A stretch of 64,000 nt of DNA, taken from positions 46,976,534-47,040,533 of the forward strand of contig CM034233.1 in NCBI GenBank assembly GCA_019916065.1. Direction: 5' to 3'. Each line of letters begins with the position of its first letter. The first letter of the stretch is position 1. A model generated the notes under the pieces. That model saw only the letters and a program-made list of their open reading frames with translations. It made no database searches and was not told the origin of the DNA. The stretch comes from Vitellaria paradoxa (lineage: Eukaryota > Streptophyta > Magnoliopsida > Ericales > Sapotaceae). Shown here one piece after another: positions 11,406 through 22,894 of this stretch. The translations under genes were made by a program, and so were the position numbers.

Positions 11406-13299
11406 CTTGAGTTCCATAAACTAGGTTTTAATAAAATATCTTCTGACCTACCAATGCATGTGCGTTTGTTAGGTTGAGTTACAAATACATTTGAGTAAAC
11501 CACTACCCACTATCGGATTTGGTTCGAAACCAAGATTATTTTAGTTATTTTAGTTTCAATATTTGTATTTTAATTTAATATCATAATTTCTTCACGCCAT
11601 CATTCTCAACCCAACCATACTCAAGCATCTTATAAATCTAAAGTTAGTTTAGATTAACTTAGGTTCACCTACTAACTAGGAGAACAAGTTTAGAACTTTT
11701 AACAAAGCCCTCCCTTTAGAGATGACCTCGGTTCTCACCAAGTAAGACTACGACTATCCTCTTGCACTTGAGAGGTAGAACCCGAGCACATTTCAGGGTT
11801 AGTCAGTAAGAATTGCAAGACTTGGTGGATGCCAAAGGAGCTAAAGGAAATCCTTTAGAAACTTAGCGAGGAGAAGGAAAAAAAGATTGGTCGTGATCTC
11901 TCTGATCACGAGCAAATTAATTCTGGCTTAGACGAATGTCACGATGAGTTATATGATGATCAACCTGAGACACGTCTCAGGAAAGGGATGGAAATGCAAA
12001 AAGAGGAGATTCCAGGCTCTAGACCAATGGTTGATGTCATTCCAGTGAAAGCCCCCGCTATTGAACCCATGAGGGCACAATCAACTTATATTCAACACCA
12101 GGAGTCAATGCACCAACAGAGGATTAAGGTGGCAAAGACTTAGCAGAGGGAAGAAGTTCCCAAAAGGAAGCATTCAAGCTGAAGGAGGCAGCTGGAGGAA
12201 AAAGAGAGCTCCTCCAGTGATGATGCAGCACTAGTAAGGGCAAAGAAATTAGGTAAATCCAAAGAGTTAAAAAAAGTGTAACACGCCAAATGGGAAAGCT
12301 CAAAGCAATCTACTCAAATGATGGTAAAGCTGGCACTGAGACGAATTTCTGCTTCGCCGCTTACCAGTGACATTACTAAAGTAGAGCCCCTCAAGAAGTT
12401 CGTGACCCTCTGTTTCACAACACAAGATGGGAAGTTGGATCCCCTGGTGCACTACAGACACACTACATGCAGGCTATGACACTGTGGAGTTGGAATGATG
12501 AACTTATGTGCCATGTATTTCCGTCGAGTCTGGGAGATGTCGCCCTCTAGTGGTTCTACAAACTACCACCAGGGAGCATAAGTTGCTGAAGACAACTTGC
12601 AGAGAAGGTCGTTACCAGGTTTTTGGCTGATGCTAAATAGTAAAAAACTGCTAACGTGATTCTCATCATGAAGAAGAAAACTAATAAGAGTATTAAGGAT
12701 TATTCTTGAAGGTACATGGAAGTATATAATGAAGTAAAGAGTTGCTACGAATAGTTAGCAGTCACTTGCTTCAAACTAGGGTTGTAGAAAGGGGAAAAAC
12801 TCTAACTTTCTTTGACAAAGAAGCCAATAGTGAATATGTCAGACTTGATGTACAGAATAGAAAAATATGTCAAAGCAGAGGATGAAACAAAGCTGGTTGA
12901 CCAGAAGGATTTGAAGCTAACAGGGTTTAGGGGAGGAAAGTAGCGAGAAGGAAGAAGAGAATTTATTAAATACAAGAAGTCAGTTTTTGAGGCGGTCAAC
13001 ACTATTTTCAAGAAACCAATCTTCAGAATCTTGCCACAAATCAAAGACAAACTATACTTCAAGTAGCCAAAGAAATTACCTAACTTCCTAGGTAAGGAGA
13101 ATCACAAGGATTGTTCCTCTTACCATTAAGACAGGGAACACCGAATAGGAGCATGTCATTCTTTTGGAAGACGTTGTAAAAGAAGGCCACCTGAAGGAGT
13201 ACATTGATGAGGCGAAGACCAAGATGGCCAATGATCAGCCTGACCTCCCAAATCAAATTAGAGGAGCGAGCGGAGGAGAGAGAGAAAAGAGTTAGAAGA

Positions 13300-13480
13300 T
13301 GAGGAAAAAAGAAATAGGGAATCTCAAACCCCCTTCTATAATGGCTACGATTGGGAACATCCCTACTTCTTGGTCTTCCTTTCTAGCTAATCCAATATCT
13401 AAGTTGTCAGGGATGTTGTATTTTTGCCTAAAAGCAACAATTCCCTTACTGGACCTAAGTTTATCAGCGAGTCTACCCAT
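13300..13480 (-). pseudogene. N-terminal stub of the antisense ORF in Tat element B
   Basis: ATG at 13480 starts MGRLADKL, followed by KYNIPDNLDIGL and FPIVAIIEGGLRF. It is the counterpart of element A's antisense ORF start (MGKLSDEL, KRYNIPPNV, FPIVAIIEGGVRF). In B the frame stays open through this segment, whereas A has a frameshift. Everything after GGLRFP is lost at the internal deletion. It lies between gag remains and the PPT, in antisense. Function unknown. Confidence 0.75.
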
Positions 13481-13981
13481 TTTTAACCTCCAAATCAATT
13501 TAGAGAGAAAGTTGGAGGAAAAGAAGAACCCTAAGGAATCATCGAAACATAGTTAATCGAAGAAAAAGAAATCGCAAGGGAGAGAGAAAGCTTAAAAATT
13601 GCTTGAGTGCTTAGAACGTTGTGAGAAGCACCGAAAGCGTAACAATGACGAGAACTCAGAATATATATACATATATCAATATTTTGAATAAAACAAAAAT
13701 GGAATGACTGGCGACAAAACTGTATTTAATGCGCCGTTTGAATTGATGTAAAAATGACGGTTGACAGTGTGTTTTAGGGTTTCAAAACGACGTTTGGTAT
13801 TTTTACGCGCTGGAAAGCGAAAGAGTTATCATACATTATAAATAGACTGAGAAAACAACCAATCAGGGAAGAGCGCCTCAAAAGTAGAACTAGGCATAAG
13901 GATATGAAGAGATTTCGTATAAATGAGACAGATATTGATAGGGCCATTTTCTACTCAGCTCGAGTAATAAATTATCCCAAT

Positions 13982-13997
13982 CAGAGTGGGGGCATAA
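13982..13997 (+). promoter_or_regulatory. Polypurine tract of Tat element B
   Basis: CAGAGTGGGGGCATAA directly before the 3' LTR, matching element A's tract. Confidence 0.85.
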
Positions 13998-14600
13998 TGT
14001 TTGTATAAAAATAACCTTGGACAAGTGGTGTACTCCCGAGCACAATGGAAAAGTGTTCGGTGTGGGTTGAGTAATCAAAAAATGGTTGAAGTTGGGTCCT
14101 ACCTTGTTATGGAACCATACTAGTGTGATTCTAGTGGCAGACGGATGTGACATCTGGACAGTCTGTAAGGTGGCATTTTGTCTATTCTGACACCCATTTC
14201 GCTCATGCACATTTAATGCAAAGCGAGCAGCATTAAATGAAATGTAGAAGATATTTAAGGGAAAGTAAGAGCACAGAGCGCTTTATGGAATACATACGAG
14301 GTACAAAATGATGACATTTCCATTATTTACCTATTAATTTATTTATATTATCTTATTATAAATATAACACTTAGTTAAAAAAATCCAGGGATGCTCACTA
14401 TTGTCAAATTAGTATTTCACTCTTTATTTTACATCTTATAACTCTCTCAAGCCTTTGCTAACTTTATCATCAAAGATTTTTTTGATTTGAGACTCTCTCT
14501 TCGTCCATAAACTCTATTTTTTTTGCACTTGGCGGGTTTACATTTGGATTTTCAGTTGACTTGATAAGTAGTTATGGTAGTGATTTTTTATTACCGAATA
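13998..14600 (+). repeat. 3' LTR of Tat element B
   Basis: Starts TGTTTGTATAAAAATAACC, ends TACCGAATA, and is followed by TSD AAATT. It is shorter than the 5' LTR, mainly through a missing stretch after TAGTGTGATTCTA. Confidence 0.9.
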
Positions 14601-14605
14601 AAATT

Positions 14606-15639
14606 GATGGGAAATTGTTTTCAATTATAAGGTCGTCGGTATAATATTGGTACAAGTTAATATCAGCTTGATTGTGAAATTCAAGATTCATGTACTATGA
14701 TTATAGGGACGAAGTCAAAAATATCTCACGTAGGAACAGAAAGTTCTAAAGAATTGGTCAAACAGGCAACGAGATGGATGATTTGGGAATACCATTTTTA
14801 TAATTTTGGAGGGGCACATCATCATTGTCCCAAATAACTTTGTCCATAGGTGTCTAAAACACGTAATCAAGTGACCAAAAGACAACACAAACAATGAACT
14901 AGCACTTGATAACTAAATGACGGATGACATTTTTTTTTCTCAAGTGTGTAAAATCTATGTCGACATATTTTGAACAAAATAAAGACTAGGAAGATTGTAT
15001 TTTCTTTCTTTTATAATTATACAGAAATTATAATTCAAGTTCTATTGTTCCACGCACCAAAATACATTAATTGTTTGTCCCAAAGAAAGCGAAGATAGAT
15101 TTGACCCAAAATCTAATAGCAGATTGCACCAAACTCGTGTGCTTGCAACAGCTATCGAAACAAATCACAATTTTTTGCCTAGCCACGAGGCAGTATTCTA
15201 TGATGGCAGGGACATTAATCATTGACCAAGAATTTAAATTAGTCCACAACTACAAATAAAATACGTTATCTAGCCCTTATAGAATAGCAGCAATTAAACA
15301 AAAAGAAACCTGATTCAGGTACCACATATGACAGATTGGTAACGGTGGCTCGGGTAGCAGCACTAAATAACAACTGATGTGCGATGGTCCAATTTAGTCG
15401 ATGTTTCCAAATTAGAGAATATTCTCTCAAAAAAACTTGTCATGCATAGAAAAACACATATTCCACCAATAACAGACGCGTGTTTAGTAGTTAGCATCGA
15501 TCATGTTACGTTTTCTTGGAGTTGCTGGTCCAACTCTGTTCCACTGCTCCGAAACAGCTACGTTCTTGTTGGTCTGATTAGCGCTAGTTAATAGGGCATC
15601 TCCAATTCATTTGTTTGTTTGAAAAATGGTTCACGTAGT
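14606..15639. other. Unassigned intergenic DNA
   Basis: Overlapping ~60-70-codon ORFs on both strands (15067-15259, 15379-15591) have no recognisable motif. No RNA gene seen. Confidence 0.3.
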
Positions 15640-16195
15640 CAGGATGAAGTCAAGATTTTAAGTTTAGGGGCTAAAAAAAAATTAAAATTAAAACTGAAAT
15701 TATAAATTATATTTAGTAAATAAAAAATAAATTAATATCTTTGCATAGATAGTCTAATCAGTTGACCTTTTAATTTTTAGATTATATATGACAATTAAAA
15801 AAATTAAATTTTAAGAACACTAATTCATAACTTAAATTTTTGAGTAAATTTTTTTAATTCAAAAATTTACATGTGTTTCTCGTAGTATTTTTTTTAAGTA
15901 AGATTAATTATTTTTTAAAATTTGAAGAGGGTCGAATTATAATATAAATATTTTCAGTCAAAAATTTATATATATGAGTGATATTTTCCAAGACTTAAGA
16001 GGTCGCGACCACCCTAGTCCCTCTAACTCCATCCCTGTCACAAATTTGGTGAAATTAAAAGCTAGTTTCTCATTTCTAGGCTTGGGTCATCCAAAAAAGT
16101 TTGAGGGGGTCAAATTATAATATAAATTTTTTAATAAAAAATTAATATATACAAGTGACATTCTCTAAAACTTAGGAACCATAACTTCGTCCCTG
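15640..16195. mobile_element. hAT-like MITE with a partial duplication of its end
   Basis: The left end CAGGATGAAGTC and the right end ...CTCCATCCCTG (16037; reverse complement CAGGGATGGAG) form imperfect inverted repeats of the CAGGG..GGAG type seen in plant hAT-like MITEs. The right end and flank recur: 15915-16070 is repeated as about 16085-16260, with CAAATTATAATATAAA, AAAACTTA and CGTCCCTG in the same order. No matching 8-bp TSD was found, so the class is tentative. Confidence 0.45.
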
Positions 16196-16451
16196 TTACA
16201 AATTTGCTGAAAACTATCGGCTGGGGTTTGTAGTTGGCCGTTTCTCATTTCCGTGCATGGGTTATCCAGCTAGCCTCTGTCTGTTTTTTTTTTTTTTTTT
16301 TTTAATCCTTTCCTTTCTTATCCAAATTGGTTGACCCACCCTCATCCCAACTACTGCTCTTTCGTCTCCCGCTGGCAAGGCTTGTTGTGTATGTGCCGCT
16401 CCACCAACTTGATTGTCCTTTTGCTGTGTTGACAAATTTAGAGTGTGATTG
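16196..16451. other. Unassigned flank with a poly-T run
   Basis: Contains a run of about 22 T near 16286-16307. Beyond it the sequence is GC-richer and continues, across Copia A, into 23852 onward. Coding status unknown. Confidence 0.3.
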
Positions 16452-17303
16452 TGTTGGAATTTATAATTTTAACCATGATTTTTATTAAACTTTAAGTCAA
16501 TATTTATATGGGATCCACGTATTATTAAATTTGGATCAAATATAAAATTTAAAATATTCCATGTGAACTTTAGAGTTCTACGTTCAATTATTCAAAATCA
16601 TGAATAGTTTGAATGAAAATTAATTTCAAAGTGAGGACTTTGGAAATAAATAAGTGAGTTTGTCTCACATTGAAAACCTCTGAAAAATTTCATAAACTTA
16701 TATATGCCAAAGTTAAAGAAATGGAAAAGGCCCAAGGGGCAACCATGTATGGTAAATGAAAGACTAGAATGAGTTAGTCCATATCACTCGTTTGGGCCAT
16801 TTGGCCTACCTAAGACTTAGGTTTGGGTTGGGTCAACTTTGTTATTTTTTTAACAGATATATCTCTCTCAAATAGTCACTAAGAAACTAGCAGGTATGTC
16901 TCTTCCAACAGTTATGACTGATGCCAACCAATGGCCGTCTACATATACATCCAATCATGCATAAAAATAGAGAGAATCTTTGATATTAAATATCATTGCA
17001 TACAAAATTCTTTTTGCATAGAAAAATTCAATTTTGCATACAAAAAGTACGAGCAAAATTTTGATTAGCAAGAATACACAAATTGTTGTTTCCTTTTATA
17101 AGTGTGATCATTCTTTCCTGATAGATTGGCGTCCGTTAAAATCAGAAACTTTATGAGGGGCGAATTCAATTTTGAGGAGACAGTATTCAATACTAGACTT
17201 GATCAAAGTACATCCAAATTTCAGTCTGAAATTGTAAGTTTTATTTTCTGTATTTTTCTTTAAAAAAACAAACAGTGACTAATTCGAACTTAATTTTCCA
17301 ACA
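16452..17303 (+). repeat. 5' LTR of Copia A
   Basis: TGTTGGAATTTATAATTTTA ... TTTTCCAACA, 852 bp. Has one copy of the CAAATAGTCAC / AGCAGG(T/C)ATGTCTCTTCC unit that is expanded in the 3' LTR. Confidence 0.9.
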
Positions 17304-18474
17304 ATCTTAAAACTGAACTCTCTGTTGGTTTTGGTCACTGTTTTTTTTAATTTCTGTATACAAATTTTTTTTTTTTGATTATTCTGGTTTACTAAGTTTG
17401 TTTTGATATTCGGTTACTATATTGATTTTCATCGCACTGTTTATATTTGAAAATTAATTTTTATTTTTTACCAGTGCGTAATTTCGTATCGGGCATAATA
17501 TGTTTTCCTGTATTTTTCGTTTCTGTGCTGGTTTGAAAAATTGATGTACAGAATTGTGTTGCAAAACTTTTAAAGGACCTTGTTTTCTCGGTTTTGGTGC
17601 TCTACTATTTCTTGTTTTACGAAATTATTAAATTTTAATTGAAATATACGTATTAAATATATAATTTGAGACTTCAACTTTTTGCAGGGATTCGTCACTG
17701 TCATATCAAATTCTTTGCATTTGAATGGTTTAAATAATTTTATTTTTAAATCAAGAAATATCATTGTTTAAACTTTTTAACCAACTTTAATCTTACTCCT
17801 GTGTGTTTGGTTTTGAATGCATTAAGGATTCTTTTGACAACCTGCAATCATTAAGGCTCTGTTTAGAGGTAAATAAAATAAAATAAAATTCTTCAAACCT
17901 TCATAAACATGAATTACGAGATAATAAAATTTAAATTTTTTACTCATTACACGAATTATGAGACATTTATTTTTATAATTTTATTTTATTTTACATACTT
18001 TTATACAACTCCAAACACATCCTAAATACTATTTGAAAACCACTCACCGTTTCAGTTTGGTTTTGCACAACTATAAAATATTTATTTATTTATTTATTTT
18101 TTTGTTGTGCATTTACTGCACATCAATGAACGAAAGATTTAAAATTTTGCACAAAATAGAATACGGTCCAGATTCGTGCATTCTGTACATTTTACTGTAG
18201 AATTTTTTGGCTGTAATTTACATGGTAAAAATTGTTGCCGCATGCTTATATTATACGGTGTAAAATTCTTGCTCTATATACAAAAACAGTTTTAAATTTC
18301 ATCCAGTTTTTGTGTTGTCCGTATATTTTACTGCAGGAGTTTTTCTGTGCTCACTACACATTTTTTTTTTGCTTGGGTTTATTACGCACACATATATATA
18401 AAAATTTTTTTTGGCAAAGCATTGTTTTAATTTTAAATTAAAATCTTTAATTTGTTAATTTTCTAGATCTAAAA
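17304..18474 (+). other. Leader (5' untranslated region) of Copia A
   Basis: About 1.2 kb without supported coding sequence; T-rich. Contains a MITE (17855-18022). Gag begins at ATG 18475. Confidence 0.6.
17855..18022. mobile_element. Tourist-like MITE, TSD TAA
   Basis: 168 bp with imperfect terminal inverted repeats (GGCTCTGTTTAGAGGTAAAT and, reversed, GGATGTGTTTGGAGTTGTAT), flanked by TAA on both sides (17852-17854, 18023-18025). The TIRs and 3-bp TAA duplication fit PIF/Harbinger-type MITEs. A related AT-rich core appears at about 57921-58010. Because it lies inside Copia A, it inserted later or was carried along. Confidence 0.75.
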
Positions 18475-21400
18475 ATGACAAGTGAAACAGTAAATTCTAT
18501 TGTTGTTCCGGTTGCGACACCGGTCACTGCTCCTAATGTGCCAATGGGCCATGGTGAGAAGCCAAAAAAATTCAGTGGTGCAGATTTTAAAAGATGGCAA
18601 CAAAAAATGCTACTTTATCTCACCACATTGAATTTGGCGAAATTTCTTAAAGAAGATGTGCCACATCTAGATGAGAATGAGACTGACAATCATATTGCAG
18701 TAGTAGTTAAGGCATGGAAACATGCTGATTTATTGTGCCATAATTATATCCTCAAGGGATTGGATAACATGTTATATAACGTGTATAGTCCAATAAAAAT
18801 GTTTAAGGAACTCTTGGAATCTTTAGACAAAAAGTACAAGACAGAAGATGCTGACTCGAAGAAATTCGTAGTTAGCAAATTTATTGAGTACAAAATGATT
18901 GATTCAAAGAGTGTAATCAATCAAGTTTAAGATCTCCGAGTAATCATACATGGAATACATGCTGAGTGGACAATAATCAGTGAGTTATTCTAAGTTGCTG
19001 TAATAATTGAGAAACTACCATCATCTTGGAAAGAATTCAGAATTTATCTCAAGCATAAGTGCAAGGAGATGAAACTTGAAGATTTTATTGTGAGATTGAG
19101 GATAAAGGAAAATAACCGCAATTCTGATAAGAAGAGTGGATATCAGCACATGGTGTCCAAGGCAAATGTTATAGAGCAAGTGAAGCATACCAATGGTAAG
19201 AAAATGAAGTACACTGGATAAAGCTCAAAGGTTGGCAGTTTTAAAAGATTTCAAGGAAAATGCTATGTCTATGAGAAACCTAACCATCAAGCAAATGACT
19301 GTCGTATGCAGAAAGTTCAAGAACCTTCTAAGAAAAGGAAGAAATCAAATCAAGCAAATATAATTGAAGTGGAGAGTCATATGGATGATATGCATCTTTC
19401 AGTAGTAGTTTCTGAATTGAACCTGATTGAAAGTAATTCAAAGGAATGGTGGGTGGACATTGGAGGTACTCGTCACATTTGTACCAATATGTGGATTTTC
19501 TCATCTTACCAAGTTGTGGAAGGAGAACAATTATATATGGGCAATTCAGCAACCTCCAAGGTTGAAGAACAAGGAAAGATTGTGCTGAAGATGACTTCAA
19601 GAAAGAAACTTACTCTTAATGATGTGCTTCATGTGCCTGATATTCGCAAGAATTTGGTTTCGGGGTCAGTATTGAGCAAAAAAGGGTTTAGACTAGTATT
19701 TAAGTTTGATAAATTTGTACTGACTAAAAATGGTACGTATGTTGGAAAGGGGTACATGTGTGATGGTCTCTTCAACTCAATGTAATGATTGTTGTACCAA
19801 AGATTAATAATAATTTATCTTCTACTTACTTGCTTGAGTCTGTTGATGTTTGGCATTGTAGATTAGAATATGTAAATTTTGGCACTTTAAGAAGATTAAT
19901 GAATTTAAATATTCTACCAAAATTTAATATTAACGTGAAACATAAGTGTGAAACTTGTGTTGAAGCCAAATTAGTTAAAATTTCCTTTACTCAATTGAAA
20001 GAAGTACTGAACCTCTAGAATTAATTCACATGGATATTTGTGATTTAAAGTATATTCCAACTAAAGGTGGTAAAAAGTATTTTATTACTTTTATCGATGA
20101 TTGTACAAGATACTGCTATGTATATTTGCTAAGAAGCAAAGATGAAGCATTAGAAATATTTATACAATATAAAAATGAAGTTGAGAATCAACTTAGCAAG
20201 CAAGAAAATTAAAATGCTAAAAAGTGATAGAGGTGGTGAATATGACTCATCATTTGCACAAATTTGTGCTGAACATGGCATTATTCATCAAACAACTACT
20301 CCTTACACACCTCAGTAAAATGGTATTGCTGAATGTAAGAATAGAATTTTAAAAGAAATGATGAATGCTATGTTAATAAGTTCTGGTTCACCTCAAAATT
20401 TGTGGGAGGAAGCCTTACTTTCCGCAAATTATGTTCTCAACAAGATACCCCATAAAAAATTAGACAAAACTCTTTATGAATTATGAAAAGGTTGAGTACC
20501 TACTTATAAATTCTTAAGAGTGTGGGGGTGTCTAGCTAAGGTCGCAATTTCAACCCCTAAAAGGACTAAAATTGGACCTAAAACTATTGATTATATATTC
20601 ATTGGATAAGCTCATAACAGTAGTGCATATCAGTTTCTTGTACATAGATCTGATAATTCTGAGATACATGAGAATACTATTATTGAGTCTAGGAATGTGT
20701 CATTCTTTGAGAATATATTTCCTTATAAACCTACACAAGAATTAAGTTCCCTCAAAAGAACTTATGAAAGTGTAGTTAGAAATAAGCATGACAAAGGATC
20801 TTTGGAAAAAAGAAATGAAGATAAACCTAGATGAAATAAACAAGCAAGGACTAGCAAATCCTTTAGGCCTGATTTTCTAACATTTTTGTTAGAAAAGGAA
20901 CCTCAGGGTTTCAAGGAAGCAATGTCTACTCCTGAAACTCTTTTATGGAAAGAAGCTATTGACAGTGAAATTGAATCCATCATTAATAACCACACTTGGG
21001 AACTGGTGGATCTTCCACCAGGAAGTAAACCCCTAGGTTATAAATGGATCTTCAAGAGAAAGATGAAAGCTGATGGATCCATTGATAAATACAAGGCAAG
21101 ACTTGTGGTCAAAGGCTATAAACAAAAAGAGGGAGTAGATTATTTTGACACATATTCACCTGTTACAAATATAACATCCATTCGTATATTAATTGCTTTC
21201 GCAACATTACATAACCTTGAAATACATCAACTTAAACAAGTATCTAAACAATGGCATGAAAAATTTGATAATGTTATGATATCAAATGGTTTTCACATTA
21301 ATGAATGCGATAAATGTGTTTATATGAAACAGAAATCAGATGGATATGTCATTGTATGTCTTTACGTGGATGATATGATTATTATAGGTAGTAATAATGA

Positions 21401-22355
21401 TATCATTAAAGCCACCAAGAAAATGTTGGCTCGTAAGTTTGACGTGAAAGACTTAGGTGTTGCGGATATTATACTTGGCGTTAAAATTATCATAACATCT
21501 GATGGATATTGTTTATCTTAATCACATTATATCAAGCAAATACTTGACAAATTTATTAGAGATGATAGCAATATAGTGCGAACACCTGTTGGTATAAATT
21601 TTCATCTCACAAAGAATACTGGAAATTGCATATCACAATTGGAATATTCTCCGACAATAGGCAATCTAATGTATCTCATGAATTGCACTCGTCCAGATAT
21701 TGCCTATATTGAGTAGATACACCATAAGTAAATTGAGTAGATACACCAGTAATCCAGAGGTAGACCACTGGAAAGCAATAGTTAGAGTACTTAGATATCT
21801 AAGATATACTTCTAACTATGGGTTGCATTATACAAGATATCCAACTGTGCTAGAAGGATACAGTGATGCTAACTGGATTTCTGATAGTAAAGACACCAAG
21901 TCCACTAGTGGATATGTCTTTACACTTAGAGGTGCAGCTATTTCATGGAAATCCTCTAAACAAATGTGTATAGCCAAATCTACCATGGAATTTGAGTTTA
22001 TAGCATTAGATAAGGCTGGAGAAGAAACTGAGTGGCTTCGTAACTTTCTAGAGGATATACCCATGTGGCCAAAACCTGTGTCCGCTGTTTACATACATTG
22101 TGATAGCCAATCAGCAATAGGAAGGGCATAGAATAATATGTATAATGGTAAGTCACGACATATATATCATAGACACAATACTGTGAGACAATTGATCTTT
22201 AATGGAATAATATTCATTGATTATGTAAGATTAAAGGATAATATTGCTGATCTTTTAACTAAAGGCTTAACTAGATATTAAGTGTATAATTCATCGAAGG
22301 GAATGGGTTTAAAGACTATAATTGAGAATCGCCACAATGGCAACCCAACCTAGTT
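18475..22355 (+). pseudogene. Gag-pol of Copia A, decayed, with an RT deletion
   Basis: Starts at ATG 18475 (MTSETVNS). Order: gag with KKFSGADFKRWQQKM; a degraded zinc knuckle near 19260 (CYVYEKPNHQANDC, Cys-to-Tyr at the second position); protease-like WWVDIGGTRHIC, where the usual DSG is DIG; GAG-pre-integrase (VWHCRLEYVN); integrase with FIDDCTRY and SDRGGEY and a stop inside the third catalytic block (TPQ, stop, NGIAE); reverse transcriptase (about 20990-21700) with YKARLVVKGY and LYVDDMII; RNase H ([14 protein letters not shown]) ending near ADLLTKGL. About 43 codons around the first catalytic Asp of RT are missing at ~21230 without losing frame. A short TTGAGTAGATACACCA phrase is duplicated at 21706-21748. 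Multiple stops and frameshifts; non-functional. Confidence 0.9.
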
Positions 22356-22883
22356 GACTGGAGATCCCAAGATTTAGGTTCAAAGGGACAACCGAACTAT
22401 GAGAGTGCTAAGGAATTAATTTCTCTACTCTTTCTTATGATGAAATGGATAGTGATGACCTGAACTGTATGTTAGGATAAGCTTTGTAATAATCCTTACA
22501 TCTTGGAAGTCCAAGTGGGGTATGACAAAAAACTCTTAATAAGAGATCACCTATATTGAGTGTGAAAGGGGCCACTTCTATGAGAATGGATATGGCTACA
22601 TTCTCTAGAGCACTCAATGAAATTACCAGGCATGTCCAAGGCCAAAACGGATAGAATTAAAAGAACCAAACTTTGTCGGAAAGGAGCTGTGTGAATATTA
22701 TTGTCTTGGTTTATACAAAAGTTGAACAGTTCAAGACATTAAGTTCATTGGTTAGCAAATAAACCTGAAAATATCTCACTAGGGAAGGTTCAAAGCCAAA
22801 AGCCACTTATCCTGATGTGGTAACTTTCTGTTTGTACTCTATGTTGAGTTTGCATCTGCATTTGCATTTTAGCCATTTCATTC
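22356..22883 (+). other. 3' untranslated region of Copia A
   Basis: Non-coding remains between the end of RNase H and the PPT, typical of this copia layout. No additional ORF is supported. Confidence 0.6.
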
Positions 22884-22894
22884 ATGTGGGGGAT
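22884..22894 (+). promoter_or_regulatory. Polypurine tract of Copia A
   Basis: ATGTGGGGGAT immediately before the 3' LTR; the classic copia purine tract. Confidence 0.85.

Larger units (their letters stand above)
10156..11805. mobile_element. Solo LTR (1,650 bp) nested in Tat element B gag
   Basis: Starts TGATTGCACG and ends GGTTAGTCA, flanked by a perfect 5-bp duplication GTAAG (10151-10155 and 11806-11810). Excising it brings the two gag halves together. A TATAAATA box is at 10691-10698, preceded by a GC-richer upstream part and followed by a tandem repeat. No internal coding region, hence a solo LTR. Family not determined; its GGGCGCC-rich upstream region is distinctive. Confidence 0.85.
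9993..13290 (+). pseudogene. Gag of Tat element B, split by a solo LTR and decayed
   Basis: The first part runs from ATG 9993 (MAFDRDM) to about 10150; it is cut by the solo LTR 10156-11805 and resumes at 11806. The resumed part has an acidic/basic linker (about 11820-12300), then the retrotransposon gag domain: DGKLDP at about 12430, a frameshift, MCHVFPSSLGD at about 12510, WFYKLPPGSI and LAEKVVTRFLADAK at about 12600. Near 13105-13230 is a partial capsid/zinc-binding block (CSSYH, then HLKEYIDE in another frame). Several in-frame stops and at least two frameshifts rule out function. The gag domain is recognised by family pattern; upstream residues are less certain. Confidence 0.75.
9238..14600 (+). 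mobile_element. Tat-lineage Ty3/gypsy element B, pol-deleted, with TSD AAATT
   Basis: Two related LTRs bound the element, and the 5-bp duplication AAATT is perfect (9233-9237 and 14601-14605). Order: 5' LTR, primer-binding site, gag exon, inserted solo LTR, rest of gag, stub of an antisense ORF, PPT, 3' LTR. Protease, reverse transcriptase, RNase H and integrase are missing, so the element could move only with proteins supplied in trans, and its gag is also broken. LTR sequence and PPT match element A, so A and B belong to one family. The internal deletion joins the gag tail to the antisense ORF at about 13285-13305. Confidence 0.9.

Noticed and set aside
19328..19600. 90-codon minus ORF in Copia A
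   Set aside because: Opposite strand of the protease region; no independent signal.
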